From Candidatus Obscuribacterales bacterium (GTDB lineage: Bacteria > Cyanobacteriota > Vampirovibrionia > Obscuribacterales > Obscuribacteraceae), in assembly GCA_031292355.1 (NCBI GenBank), contig JARLHI010000048.1:496001-560000 (forward strand): DNA of 64,000 bases, written 5' to 3'. Both the position numbers and the translations under genes were made by a program. The notes under the pieces are model-generated. The model did not search any database. It worked only from the letters and a program-made list of their open reading frames with translations, and was not told the DNA's origin. Positions 27,583-36,616 of this stretch are shown here, in pieces. Each line of letters starts with the position of its first letter. Positions within the stretch are counted from its first letter, which is position 1.

Positions 27583-28749
27583 TTACGGGGTCATGTCGAG
27601 AATGCTCTCTACTCCAGCTTGGGCGCCCGAACGGGTGGCTCGAACGTAAGCCTGGTCGACTATTCTTTTCATCTCAGACTGCCTTTGCTCGAGCGTTGAA
27701 CAATAATCATTGAGCAAACTGGCTTGTGATTTGAGTGTGACTGCATTGTCGTTTAAGGCCGGGATGAGCAGTTCAATTTCCTCAAGCAACGCACTCGGAG
27801 GATGGGAGGTGCGTGCTTTGAAGAGCCCTTCAGCTGCGCTCAAGCCATTGCCGGCAGGAAGCTGACTGGCAGTCGCGACTCCAGCTAAAGACATCGCGTC
27901 TTTGAGCTTTTCGAGGGCACGCTTAAGGCTGAGTGCTCTTTCATAAGACATTTCAGCTTCTTTTTCGAGCCAGGCTTTGCGTTGCTTCTGGGCACTCAAT
28001 TCAGAAGCCAGGTTTTCGAGAGCTTTTTTGCGAATCTCCAGTTCTCGTTGAATGAATTCGAATTGTCCCTGTTTCATCTCCAGACCGCGCTGGCGCAGCC
28101 AGAACAGCAGCACCATGAAGCCAGTGAATGCCATAGTGGTTAAGGTTATGTAGAGATAACCACGCTTGGCACCGGAGCTTTCAAACAGTCCAGTGGAGAC
28201 GAAGCTTCCTAAATCTGACCAGAAAGGAGGCGGATCGGGTCGAACATAATAAAGATGCCCAAGCACTTTTGCTTGTTTGCCTTTGACTGAAGGAGAATGG
28301 CTTGCTTTTTCCGCTCTAGGCGAAGAATGCTCCCATTCCGAACCAAGCGGCGGCGGGTCTGTCAGCAAATCAAAAGGCTCACCTTTTCTAATAGAAGAAA
28401 GTTCGTCAGAGCCAATGTGCCCCTTCCAAGATTTGCCGTGATAGTTCTTCGACGTTTCATAAAGGACCGTTTCATCAGCTGGATCGGTTACGACCAATCC
28501 GAATAAGCCGTAGTTTGAATCCAGCACGTTCTGCACGAGATCGTCTCGGTCGGCAATGATCAGCTGCGACAAAGTCGAAGGCAGTGTGTGATGCAACAAA
28601 TTAAAATCTGTCGTTTGAACCTTATAGATAGTGCCGAACCAGTAGCTGTTGTATTGCTCATGACAGAGAAACAACCACAAGGCCACGCCAATCAAAAAGA
28701 CTACGGGCAGGAGTAAACGTTTTTTGGTGGAGAGTAAAATTTTGTCCAT
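27583..28749 (-). CDS. membrane protein with extracytoplasmic sensor-like domain and coiled coil
   Basis: A 388-residue protein with two membrane helices (about residues 12-29 and 204-221). They flank an extracytoplasmic region with the layout of a receptor sensor domain, including the segment FGLVVTDPADETVLYETSK reminiscent of a dCache/PAS-like fold. After the second helix comes a long cytoplasmic coiled coil (about 225-300). There is no histidine-kinase, GGDEF or methyl-accepting domain, so the signal must pass to another protein. The family is not recognised; the sensor assignment is inference from topology. Confidence 0.6.
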   Translation of the reverse strand: MDKILLSTKKRLLLPVVFLIGVALWLFLCHEQYNSYWFGTIYKVQTTDFNLLHHTLPSTLSQLIIADRDDLVQNVLDSNYGLFGLVVTDPADETVLYETSKNYHGKSWKGHIGSDELSSIRKGEPFDLLTDPPPLGSEWEHSSPRAEKASHSPSVKGKQAKVLGHLYYVRPDPPPFWSDLGSFVSTGLFESSGAKRGYLYITLTTMAFTGFMVLLFWLRQRGLEMKQGQFEFIQRELEIRKKALENLASELSAQKQRKAWLEKEAEMSYERALSLKRALEKLKDAMSLAGVATASQLPAGNGLSAAEGLFKARTSHPPSALLEEIELLIPALNDNAVTLKSQASLLNDYCSTLEQRQSEMKRIVDQAYVRATRSGAQAGVESILDMTP

Positions 28750-28904
28750 AAAACACCGTTGAGCATTATCGATATATCATTTGCATAGGCAAAAGTGAAT
28801 ACGTGTTTCCATCCACCAAGATACTGATTTGCCCCAAAACACGACCTGCCGCCTCAGCTATGCTCATCCGACACATTTGCCCTTTGAGATTCTGAGATTT
28901 TACT

Positions 28905-28953
28905 AACGCAATTTCTTCAAAAAGTGTTTTTAAGACAACACTTTTTTTGCGTT
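28905..28953 (+). terminator. terminator-like hairpin with T7 run
   Basis: AAAAAGTGTT-TTTAAGAC-AACACTTTTTTT forms a 10-bp stem followed by Ts on the plus strand. It is enclosed by a second inverted repeat AACGCAA...TTGCGTT. On the minus strand it also ends in several Ts. It lies in a region where no coding transcript should arrive from the left. Confidence 0.55.
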
Positions 28954-29084
28954 ATTTGAAATTGCTCTGGGTAAGAAAGACTCGTAAGGAAATCGCTCAT
29001 AACGGAGGAATCAGTTAAGAGCATTATTTCTACAATCAGGGTCCAAAAAGCCCAAATCGGGAAATCGCCGCTTCAGGCGAGAAA

Positions 29085-29127
29085 CAGAAAAAAATAAAGA
29101 ATGGTCAGGCTTCGGTCTGACCATTTC
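29085..29127 (-). terminator. terminator-like UUCG/CGAA-loop hairpin
   Basis: AATGGTCAG-GCTTCGGT-CTGACCATT is a perfect 9-bp stem at 29100-29126. On the minus strand it is followed by TCTTTATTTTTTTC, a good U-run, so it would stop leftward transcription. On the plus strand only TTT follows. No minus-strand gene lies to its right before 36 kb's reach, so a small RNA from 29130-29340 is the simplest source. Confidence 0.55.
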
Positions 29128-29342
29128 TGCATGGAATTATAAAAATAGATGGACCTAATTGTGCACCATATCTAACACCACTAATTTTCACCCGGTTATC
29201 ACATCCTCGGCGCCGACTTTATTGGGCTATTTATCAGTCCGCCACCTTGACTACACTCAAAGCCTTAAGTAGGTAGTATTCTGATTATGTTAGGCAAAGA
29301 CGGGCATGACATTAGTATTGGTTTGGTCGGGAAGAGAGAAAT

Positions 29343-31475
29343 ATGGCGACTGAGAACCCCAGTTTGAGACTGGGAGATCTGCTGACAAGCGCTGGCTTAT
29401 TAAAACCTACGGATTTGCGCGAAGCAATGATGATTGCCCGGCAGCAGCAGCTTCCTGTTGGACGCGTGCTGATCATGAACGGCTATCTAAGCGAAGGACA
29501 GCTTCAATCTGCCGTGCAGGCACAGTCGATGGTCAAAGACTCGATTATCGACCTCGATACTGCAGTTGAGGCTCTCGACCTGGTGGCAACTGAACATATA
29601 ACCCTTGACGAATCGTTGATTCGAATGGGTTGGACAATGAACACCCAGGTAATCACCAACAAGCTCGGCGAATTTTTAGTAGAAGCAGAACTGGTGGCTC
29701 CAGCCGATATTCACTACGCGCTTGAGCAATGTCGCGAAATCGGCTTACCTCTGGGCAGAGTGCTCGTCGTTACAGGCTATCTGACCGAAGAAATGCTAAC
29801 CAATTCGTTGAACGCACAGGTGCTAGTGCGCGACGGAAGATTAAGTAGAGAACAAGCTGTTCATGGGCTGAGAGCTGCTCTTGAGCGACAAATTACACTG
29901 GAAGAGTCTTTACAACAAACAGGCATTGTCCACGCTCCGAACGCAACGAGGATGCGATTGGGTGAGTTGCTTCTAGGCGCCGGCTTGATTGACGATGCCA
30001 GTCTGATGAACGCGGTGGAAATAGGTCTTGTCAGCGAAAAACTGATTGGTCAGGTGTTACTAGAAAAAGGCACTCTTTCACCAGAAGGATTGGATAACGC
30101 TCTGGTATTACAAAACATGGTCGCTCAGGGCGAACTTTACGCACAAGATGCGATTAACGCCTTAAGAAAGTCGATTCAGTCCCAGATTTCGGCTATGGAT
30201 GCGCTCAACTCTTTACACGAACCAGCACCAGGGCCGGTACCACTAGCTGAGCCACTCGGACTCTATCAGTTTTTACAACTGGGTGGACTAATAACCCCTC
30301 AAGACGTTGAACAAGCGATGCACACCAGTGCCAGAGACACCAACCTGATGGGACAGATGCTTTTGTTCGCAGGCATCATGCCTGGTTACATGGTAGACGC
30401 TTCCAAAGAAGCATTAGAATTGATCAATCGCGGCGCTTTGACGATTGAACAAGGCATGATCGCCTTGAAAGCGTGTTTTTCATCTGGTTCAACATTGCAG
30501 GATGCTTTTCGTGAACTAAACTGGGAGTTCCAGCAAGGAGCGCCAATCCAAGCTCACACAGAAGCAGCTCCTCAAGCCAATTTTACCCCGGCTATCTCCC
30601 AATCTCAAAGTGGCGGATATCCTGCAGGAAATCAGCCAGCGCCACCGCAGGCGGTGCCAGAGCCGCAATATCAAAGCGGGCAACAGCACGCTGTGCCAAT
30701 GCCGCAATATCAAAGTGGTCAGCAACAAACAGTACCAGGCGAAGTGACGAGAGGTGCTTATCAGGCAGTGCCTCAGTACGCACAAAATTCCCCAGCCCAC
30801 AATACAACGAGCGGCAGCTATGCTCCGGCGCAGCAACACACACAAAGTGGCGCTTACCAGCCGCTGCAACAACCTGCAACGAATGTCCCTCAAGCGCAAC
30901 AATCTCAGAGTAATTCGCAGCCTGTTGTTCAACAGCCGATGCAGCAACAACCAATGCAGCAACAGCAACCATATGCACAACAAAACGCTAGTGGAGCTCA
31001 GCCGACTCTCGCGCCAGCACCAGCACCTGCACCACAGCAGTCGCAGTGGACACAAAGTCAAAGTGGCGCGCAACAAAATCCACCGCAAAGTTCAGCACCT
31101 GTCGCCGATACACCTATGACCGCACCGCCTCAGCCCGCGCAGGTTCAGCCAGTTATATCGGTGCCTCGTGTTGATCAGGCCGTCAACCCATGGGCTGCTA
31201 AAACTCAAGCTCCGGCGATCAGTTCTGTATCTAGCGCGCCAAGTCAAAACGTGCAGCCAAATCAAAATGCTCCTGCGCAAACATACCAGCAGCCTGCCCC
31301 TCCAGAGCCAGTGGTACAGCCCATGCCTGAAGTACAAACTGCACCGCCGCCACCGGCTCCGGCACCACCTGCGCCACCAGAGGCTCCGCATCCTGTCGCG
31401 CCTGCACCAGCAGAAGAAGCAGCTCCGCCAAAGCGCAAAAGATTAAACGACCTAATGCCCAAGTCGAAAAAATAA
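29343..31475 (+). CDS. tandem GspE/PilB N-terminal-type repeat protein with Pro/Gln-rich tail
   Basis: A 710-residue protein of unusual build. Residues about 9-80, 106-178, 203-275 and 306-378 are four copies of a domain resembling the N-terminal region of GspE/PilB/MshE ATPases: RLGDLLTSAGLL..., LPVGRVLIMNGYLSE in copy 1 and KLGEFLVEAELV..., LPLGRVLVVTGYLTE in copy 2. No Walker motif or ATPase domain follows. The remaining 320 residues are a Pro/Gln/Ala-rich, probably disordered tail, ending in the basic segment PKRKRLNDLMPKSKK. Such N-terminal domains can bind cyclic di-GMP, so a signalling or scaffolding role is possible. The ATG is preceded by GAGAG. Confidence 0.75.
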   Translation: MATENPSLRLGDLLTSAGLLKPTDLREAMMIARQQQLPVGRVLIMNGYLSEGQLQSAVQAQSMVKDSIIDLDTAVEALDLVATEHITLDESLIRMGWTMNTQVITNKLGEFLVEAELVAPADIHYALEQCREIGLPLGRVLVVTGYLTEEMLTNSLNAQVLVRDGRLSREQAVHGLRAALERQITLEESLQQTGIVHAPNATRMRLGELLLGAGLIDDASLMNAVEIGLVSEKLIGQVLLEKGTLSPEGLDNALVLQNMVAQGELYAQDAINALRKSIQSQISAMDALNSLHEPAPGPVPLAEPLGLYQFLQLGGLITPQDVEQAMHTSARDTNLMGQMLLFAGIMPGYMVDASKEALELINRGALTIEQGMIALKACFSSGSTLQDAFRELNWEFQQGAPIQAHTEAAPQANFTPAISQSQSGGYPAGNQPAPPQAVPEPQYQSGQQHAVPMPQYQSGQQQTVPGEVTRGAYQAVPQYAQNSPAHNTTSGSYAPAQQHTQSGAYQPLQQPATNVPQAQQSQSNSQPVVQQPMQQQPMQQQQPYAQQNASGAQPTLAPAPAPAPQQSQWTQSQSGAQQNPPQSSAPVADTPMTAPPQPAQVQPVISVPRVDQAVNPWAAKTQAPAISSVSSAPSQNVQPNQNAPAQTYQQPAPPEPVVQPMPEVQTAPPPPAPAPPAPPEAPHPVAPAPAEEAAPPKRKRLNDLMPKSKK
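30663..30740 (+). repeat. 13-residue tandem repeat within the Pro/Gln-rich tail
   Basis: Two adjacent 39-base units encode PQYQSGQQHAVPM and PQYQSGQQQTVPG. They are imperfect at DNA level and in frame. Similar shorter QSG units recur further along the tail. Confidence 0.7.
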
Positions 31476-31710
31476 ATTACGACAGTCCTATTGGAAAATG
31501 CATTTTTTAATTGAAATTCGGTTTGCAAGAGTTCACGATCTGGCAACGATCCGATCGCTGACTACGTCAAAATTAGGGAAGCGAAATACCAATGGCAACC
31601 TCAAAGGTGGCCATTATTATGAATGTTGCCGAATTATCCTTAATTCTGTGGTATTTATATCCGCAAAGATCCGCACACAGACTCAGTACTGTCCTGCATA
31701 GGAGTGCAAA

Positions 31711-32325
31711 ATGACCTTACAGCAAAAAATTCAGTTCAAGCCTTACGCTGAAAAAGACTTCAGCCACTTGAAGGGTTTAACTGGCATTTCCGACAAAACC
31801 CTGGAAATCCACCTCGGTCTATACGCTGGTTACGTCAAGAACACCAACACATTGAACGAAAAAGTAATTGACCTCACCGAAAAGGGTCTCAGTGGCCAAC
31901 CTGAGTACGCCGAACTCAAACGCCGCTACGGCTGGGAATACAACGGCATGCGCTTGCACGAATATTATTTCGGCAACCTCAAGGCTGGTGGTTCCGAATT
32001 GAAGGAAGGCAGTGCTATCGGCAAATTGATGGCCGAAAACTATTCTTCAGTTGATGTCTGGAAAAATGACTTCATGAAAGTAGGAGCAATGCGCGGTGTG
32101 GGCTGGGCAATCTTGTTCCAAGACCCATTCACCAAACAATTGTCCAACCACTGGATAAGCTCCCACGAAGAAGGCAACATTGCAGGCTTTGCCCCTATCC
32201 TCGTCATGGACGTATGGGAACATGCTTTCCTCCTCGATTACAAGCCATCAGAACGCCCCAAATATATTGAAGCGTTCTTCAGCAATATCGACTGGACCGC
32301 AGTAGAAGCCAGACTTCTCAAATAA
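31711..32325 (+). CDS. sodB: superoxide dismutase [Fe/Mn]
   Basis: A 204-residue Fe/Mn superoxide dismutase, converting superoxide to oxygen and peroxide in the cytoplasm. The four metal ligands are visible: His34 (EIHLGLY), His83 (MRLHEYYFGNL), Asp167 and His171 (DVWEHAFLLDY). Length is normal and there is no signal peptide. The choice of Fe or Mn cannot be made safely from sequence. AGGAG lies 7 bases before the ATG, and a terminator follows, so it is a single-gene unit. The 235 bases before it hold no other gene that I can support. Confidence 0.95.
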   Translation: MTLQQKIQFKPYAEKDFSHLKGLTGISDKTLEIHLGLYAGYVKNTNTLNEKVIDLTEKGLSGQPEYAELKRRYGWEYNGMRLHEYYFGNLKAGGSELKEGSAIGKLMAENYSSVDVWKNDFMKVGAMRGVGWAILFQDPFTKQLSNHWISSHEEGNIAGFAPILVMDVWEHAFLLDYKPSERPKYIEAFFSNIDWTAVEARLLK

Positions 32326-32348
32326 GAGAACAAACTGCACAGCAAACA

Positions 32349-32380
32349 AGAGGGCGGGCTTTAACTAGCTCGCCCTTTTC
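32349..32380 (+). terminator. Rho-independent terminator after sodB
   Basis: GAGGGCGGGC-TTTAACTA-GCTCGCCCTTTTC forms a strong GC-rich hairpin followed by TTTT, 24 bases after the sodB stop. Confidence 0.85.
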
Positions 32381-32404
32381 GTAAAACTATGCTGAAATTA
32401 GAAA

Positions 32405-32791
32405 ATGGACAAACAATCGCTACCACCGTCTTTTATAAGTGAAGAGGCTGAGCCTCACTTATATCGATTCAAAATCACTTATTGCCACAGCTGCGGCTTT
32501 CGTCAGCGTGCGGTTAAAGTGGCGGCAGAATTGGAAGAGCACTTGCAAGAAAACACCATATTCGTAGAGGGCTCAAACGGAATATTTGAAGTCGAGGACA
32601 AAGGCGTCAACATTTTCTCTTATAAGGAAAGGGGTCGTTTCCCAGAGACTGGCGAAATTACTGGCATTGTCCAGGCTATAGAATCAGGCACCGATGTGAA
32701 TCAAGCCAAAAACTCGCTCCCAACCAGAACGCTTTCGACCGAGAGCTTTGAGGACTGGTTTGTGAAGGCTTATGGCAAATCGAAAAAGTAA
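32405..32791 (+). CDS. SelT/SelW/SelH (Rdx) family thioredoxin-like protein
   Basis: A 128-residue protein of the Rdx family. The redox motif CHSCGF (CxxC, Cys-containing form with no selenocysteine) sits in YRFKITYCHSCGFRQRAV at about residue 25. The following segment ENTIFVEGSNGIFEVEDKG fits the small thioredoxin-like fold. The last 40 residues extend past the usual domain. Members are thought to act as small redox adaptors; the partner is unknown. It starts 80 bases after sodB, beyond that gene's terminator. Confidence 0.75.
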   Translation: MDKQSLPPSFISEEAEPHLYRFKITYCHSCGFRQRAVKVAAELEEHLQENTIFVEGSNGIFEVEDKGVNIFSYKERGRFPETGEITGIVQAIESGTDVNQAKNSLPTRTLSTESFEDWFVKAYGKSKK

Positions 32792-32955
32792 ATCTGCCCC
32801 CAAACGAACATCGATTACACTTTTACCCTTGATTAGTTAAAGATCCAGCGCTGAGATCTGGGCAAAGTTGCCATTAAGCATTATCCTGTCTTAGGAGACC
32901 TTTGTCGTTTCTTGTTTTATTCAGTCTTTTTAGATCCGTTGAGCCAGGTGCGGCA

Positions 32956-33684
32956 ATGCTTACAAGTGAAGAACCAACGCTACAGAAGGTCAAAACCACG
33001 TCTTCACCGTCTAAAACGCTCAAAGTAGCCATTGATGGTCCAGCTGGAGCTGGCAAATCGACTGTCGCTAAGCTAATAGCCGATCAGCTTGGATTTCTTT
33101 ATATCGACACTGGGGCCATGTACCGGGCTGTCACATGGCTTGTGGTCCAGAACGAAATCAGTACCAACGATGAAGCGGCAATCATTGAATTAGTGCGCAC
33201 CGCCAAAATTCTTTTAAAACCGGGCGACAAAACCTCCCACCAGCTCGCACGCGTCTTCGTCAACGGCAAAGAAATCACCAAACAAATTCGTACGCAAGAA
33301 ATTACAAAGTTAGTCAGCCCACTTTCGGCCATTCCCGCAGTCAGAGCCTATCTCGTAGAGCAACAGAGAAATATGGCCAGACAAGGCGCAGTCGTTTTAG
33401 ATGGTCGTGACATCGGCACAGTCGTTTTACCTGACGCCGAAATCAAAATCTTTTTGACTGCGTCAGCTGAAGTTCGCGCGCAAAGACGCTTTCGTGAATT
33501 GAAAACTCTCGGAGACGAGAGTGTGGATTTCGATACTCTACTGAAAGACATTGTCGAAAGAGATGAAAGAGACACAAATCGCGCCATTGCACCCTTAAGA
33601 ATGGCTGACGATGCGGTTCTAATTTTGACAGACAATATGAAAATCGACGAAGTGGTCTCTCACATCATCGCTCTTTGCACTTAG
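32956..33684 (+). CDS. cmk: cytidylate kinase
   Basis: A cytidylate kinase of about 243 residues, phosphorylating CMP and dCMP with ATP. The P-loop IDGPAGAGKST lies about 25 residues from the start, with the CMP-binding phrase YIDTGAMYRAVTW after it, GRDIGTVVLPDA in the middle and RDERDTNRAIAPL near the end. The ATG at 32956 has AGGTG upstream. A TTG at 32902 with AGGAG four bases before it would add 18 residues and cannot be excluded. It is convergent with the helicase gene, with 19 bases between. Confidence 0.9.
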   Translation: MLTSEEPTLQKVKTTSSPSKTLKVAIDGPAGAGKSTVAKLIADQLGFLYIDTGAMYRAVTWLVVQNEISTNDEAAIIELVRTAKILLKPGDKTSHQLARVFVNGKEITKQIRTQEITKLVSPLSAIPAVRAYLVEQQRNMARQGAVVLDGRDIGTVVLPDAEIKIFLTASAEVRAQRRFRELKTLGDESVDFDTLLKDIVERDERDTNRAIAPLRMADDAVLILTDNMKIDEVVSHIIALCT

Positions 33685-33703
33685 AAAATCAGTTACAAAA
33701 TCT

Positions 33704-36037
33704 CTAAAAATCTTCCTTGATTTCATCGCGCGCAAGAAGCGTTTCTGCTTCTCGGCAAAGATTCACTACTTCTTCTTTCATGCCAGGCGCGCGCATGAAC
33801 TGACGAATCAAATCGAGCGTGCGTCGCAACGCTCTCACTACATCGCCTTCGTCATAGGACGTAGCCATTCGAATATCGTCCCAACTCGCGCCATTGGCCC
33901 ACATCTCGGTCAAACCTGCAAACGTCGGGCTGAATTCTACAGAAATATCAATCTCAAAATCACGTTGTAACTTCCACAAATTTCGCGCCAGTTTTGACAC
34001 GTGTTCTAAAGCCACTTCGACTTGACCGGAGACACGTGCGCGCACATTCTCGTTGAGCCTGCCTTCCTCGGTGACGAGTGCCGTCATCAATGCTGCAAAT
34101 TCTGCCGGCTTAAGCCGCTGGGGAATGCTACTGATAGCCACTTCTGTCAAAAACAGTTCATTAGTTCCACGAATACCAGTAGCAGTGCGCCCCAATGCAG
34201 TCGGCTTATCAGCATCCAGATAACCTTTTAAGCGCAAAATATCGGTGAGCGCAACAAATGTTCGCCAGTACTTAGTAGTTTCTTTTTCAATGCGACGATC
34301 AAATTCTTTGATGCGCTTTTCCAATTGTTTCACGCGTTCTGACTGCTTGCTGCAAGGCTTTTGCTCAGGGCAGCCATGACAGGGCATCGCATAAGCAACA
34401 TTCAATGTATCGTTAATTTCAGCGTGCACCACCTGCAATGCAGACTGTGCTTCAGGTTCGTTGTGTTTTAATCCGCGCTCCATCTGACGCAACTGTTTAT
34501 GCTTAAAACGAATGGCTTCAAGACGTTTCACGTATAACGGCAGATCACCAGGCAATGTCGGACACAAAGGACTTTGCAGCCGATCTAATTCGTTTTGCCA
34601 GACCATATTTTGCTCGTACAACGGCTCTAGTTGCGTGTTTACGAGAAACTGACCAAAACTGCGTTCGACTAAGTCTCTCGCATCATCGAGCGTATGTCGT
34701 TCGAGCAAATTCAAAACCATTCCGTAAGAAGGTGTGAAACGACTAGATAATGGATCGGGCGGAGCGACCGCCAGTTTTGCCGCATCATCAACAGGTTCAA
34801 ACGGATGGTGCAAAACAACCACATGACCGACTTCATCCATACCACGACGCCCAGCTCGCCCAGACATTTGCAAAAACTCGGAAGCATGCAAGTGCCTGTG
34901 CCCATCATCTGATCTTTTAGAAATTGACGAGATGACTGTCGTACGAGCAGGCATGTTGATACCAGCTGCTAGTGTTTCGGTGGCAAATACTACTTTGAGC
35001 AAGCCGCGTTGAAACAGCTTTTCCACCATCGCTTTCCAGCTCGGCAACATACCGGCGTGGTGCACCGAAAGCCCTTCAAATAGGTAAGGCAGATGCGGAT
35101 GATTGGCCAGGTTCGGATGATCCTGAATGTAATTCGTGACGATCTCTTTCAACTCAGATTGTTCTTGAACATTTAAAAGGGGGATGCCTCGCGCCTTCTT
35201 CATTGATTCTTCGCAGCCGCGGCGCGAAAACAAAAAATAAATCGCGGGCAACATATTGCGCCCTGACAAAACTCCCAGTACATCGGCTGGATTTGCGCCA
35301 AGGGAGGGGATGTTGCGTCGCTTCATGCCCTTATGCAAAGGACGCTTTTGACCAAAGCGACTTTTCAACATACTGTTGACGACGCCTTTGCCTGGATCTA
35401 AAAGCGGGTAAATATGCCGGTCACCGAAGTAATAGAAACGCAGCGGCACTGGACGAAAGTTCGATTGCACGAGGTGAGTCGGTCCATGAGTCTCGTCAAT
35501 CCAGGTCGTCAGCTCCTGCGCATTAGCCACAGTTGCAGAAAGTCCGACCAACTGGATATCTTTGGGCGCATAGATAATCGATTCTTCCCAGACTGTGCCA
35601 CGCTCTGCATCATTCATATAATGGCATTCATCGAGAATGACAAAAGCCACATCGCGCAAGTTTTTGCTCACATCACCAAGGATGGTGCCGTAAAGCATGT
35701 TGCGAAAGACTTCAGTCGTCATGACGACTATTGGCGCTTCACGATTGACCGATATGTCGCCAGTTAACAGCCCAACTTTGTCTTCGCCATATTTTTGCTT
35801 GAGGTCGTACAGTTTCTGGTTGGATAAAGCTTTCAGCGGAGTCGTATAAAAGCAGCGCTTGTTCGTTCGCAGCGCCATCTCGACTGCATATTCAGCCACA
35901 ACAGTCTTTCCCGAACCAGTCGGCGCACAAACGATGACACTGCTGCCCGCTTCTAGATGATTGATCGCTTCAATCTGGAAGTCGTCAAGTTTAAAGCCGA
36001 AAAGAGACTCGAGGTCTAATGGAGTAGGTTCTTGCAA
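33704..36037 (-). CDS. Ski2-like DEAD/DEAH-box RNA helicase
   Basis: A 777-residue superfamily 2 helicase of the Ski2/Mtr4 type. Motif I is APTGSGKTVVAEYA at about residue 36, motif II is DECHYMND, and motif VI is QMSGRAGRRGMDEVG. A C-terminal Cys cluster (PCHGCPEQKPC) and a helical tail follow. Close relatives are common in cyanobacteria. The start is a TTG at 36037 with no good ribosome site, and no ATG is in frame before the upstream stop. It probably unwinds structured RNA; the precise target is unknown. Confidence 0.85.
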   Translation of the reverse strand: MQEPTPLDLESLFGFKLDDFQIEAINHLEAGSSVIVCAPTGSGKTVVAEYAVEMALRTNKRCFYTTPLKALSNQKLYDLKQKYGEDKVGLLTGDISVNREAPIVVMTTEVFRNMLYGTILGDVSKNLRDVAFVILDECHYMNDAERGTVWEESIIYAPKDIQLVGLSATVANAQELTTWIDETHGPTHLVQSNFRPVPLRFYYFGDRHIYPLLDPGKGVVNSMLKSRFGQKRPLHKGMKRRNIPSLGANPADVLGVLSGRNMLPAIYFLFSRRGCEESMKKARGIPLLNVQEQSELKEIVTNYIQDHPNLANHPHLPYLFEGLSVHHAGMLPSWKAMVEKLFQRGLLKVVFATETLAAGINMPARTTVISSISKRSDDGHRHLHASEFLQMSGRAGRRGMDEVGHVVVLHHPFEPVDDAAKLAVAPPDPLSSRFTPSYGMVLNLLERHTLDDARDLVERSFGQFLVNTQLEPLYEQNMVWQNELDRLQSPLCPTLPGDLPLYVKRLEAIRFKHKQLRQMERGLKHNEPEAQSALQVVHAEINDTLNVAYAMPCHGCPEQKPCSKQSERVKQLEKRIKEFDRRIEKETTKYWRTFVALTDILRLKGYLDADKPTALGRTATGIRGTNELFLTEVAISSIPQRLKPAEFAALMTALVTEEGRLNENVRARVSGQVEVALEHVSKLARNLWKLQRDFEIDISVEFSPTFAGLTEMWANGASWDDIRMATSYDEGDVVRALRRTLDLIRQFMRAPGMKEEVVNLCREAETLLARDEIKEDF

Positions 36038-36126
36038 AAGAGGATCATGTAAAAGTAGTTTCGAAGCTTATTCTAGCAATATGAGGGGCTGCAAACTTCT
36101 CAATATGATCAAAGCGCTCCGTGTTC

Positions 36127-36132
36127 TATAAT
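36127..36132 (+). promoter_or_regulatory. -10 box of the tRNA-Pro promoter
   Basis: A perfect TATAAT lies 15 bases before the mature tRNA start. The matching -35 region (near 36104) is weak. Confidence 0.6.
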
Positions 36133-36146
36133 ATTCTTTCGGGCGT

Positions 36147-36221
36147 CGGGACGTGGCGCAGGGGTAGCGCGCACCTTTGGGGTGGGTGAGGCCGGAGGTT
36201 CAATTCCTCTCGTCCCGACCA
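36147..36221 (+). tRNA. tRNA-Pro (anticodon GGG)
   Basis: A complete 75-base cloverleaf with encoded CCA. The acceptor stem is CGGGACG/CGTCCCG. The D stem is GCGC/GCGC, the anticodon stem is CACCT/GGGTG with loop TTGGGGT, and the T arm is GGAGG-TTCAATT-CCTCT. Positions 34-36 read GGG, decoding CCC and CCU as proline, and G37 is as expected for tRNA-Pro. Confidence 0.95.
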
Positions 36222-36230
36222 ATTGATACA

Positions 36231-36266
36231 AAAAAGGAGGCAGACTTCACGGTCTTCCTCCTTTTT
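36231..36266 (+). terminator. terminator after tRNA-Pro
   Basis: AAAAAGGAGG...CCTCCTTTTT with an inner AGAC/GTCT pairing forms a perfect hairpin ending in five Ts. It lies ten bases after the tRNA. Confidence 0.85.
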
Positions 36267-36295
36267 AAATGCTTATCGGAAAGAACTAAAGCCAA

Positions 36296-36616
36296 TCAGA
36301 CTGCTACGTGTCTGCCCACGCGGCGCCTGGCGGTGAAGCCTGGCAAGCGGTTAGGACAATCGTCCTGGGCGGTGACCATAAGCGCACGGGGCTTCGGGAC
36401 AACCCGATAAAGGCTCAAATCAATGGCCGGAATATCTTGGAAGAACGGACTTAAATGGATGAACTCACGCAATTTAAGCTTGAGAATCATCTTCAAACGA
36501 GCATCTAAATTCTCCACTTGCACAGGCGTCCCATCGAAACTGAAGGGATGGCTGAAAGGTTCAATGGATTGATAGGACTCGATAGAAAAATCTGCAGAGA
36601 TTAAGCTAGTTGTCAT
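36296..36616 (-). CDS. small hypothetical protein
   Basis: A possible 106-residue protein with no recognised domain. It has a hydrophilic N-terminus, a central helical stretch (DARLKMILKLKLREFI) and an Arg/Pro-rich tail. The ATG at 36616 lacks a clear ribosome site; a GTG two codons earlier is the alternative. It is divergent from nothing obvious and ends just before the tRNA terminator. The continuous coding-like composition supports a gene, but I have no family evidence. Confidence 0.5.
   Translation of the reverse strand: MTTSLISADFSIESYQSIEPFSHPFSFDGTPVQVENLDARLKMILKLKLREFIHLSPFFQDIPAIDLSLYRVVPKPRALMVTAQDDCPNRLPGFTARRRVGRHVAV

Larger units (their letters stand above)
28750..29342. other. 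divergent intergenic region with terminator-like hairpins
   Basis: About 590 bases separate two divergently transcribed genes. No credible reading frame is present. It contains two terminator-like hairpins (annotated separately) and a small GC hairpin TCGCC-GCTTCA-GGCGA at 29065-29080. A TATAAT box on the minus strand lies at 29136-29141. A TTGACT at 29247 may belong to the promoter of the gene at 29343. Because neither neighbour runs into the region, the hairpins have no protein-coding gene to terminate. A non-coding RNA is possible. Confidence 0.45.

Noticed and set aside
30516..31088. Long minus-strand frames opposite the Pro/Gln-rich tail
   Set aside because: Leu/Arg/Trp-rich translation is the mirror of a CAG/CCA-rich coding strand; no ribosome site or family match.
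31498..31701. 67-codon plus-strand frame before sodB
   Set aside because: No ribosome site and atypical composition; the region more likely holds the sodB promoter.
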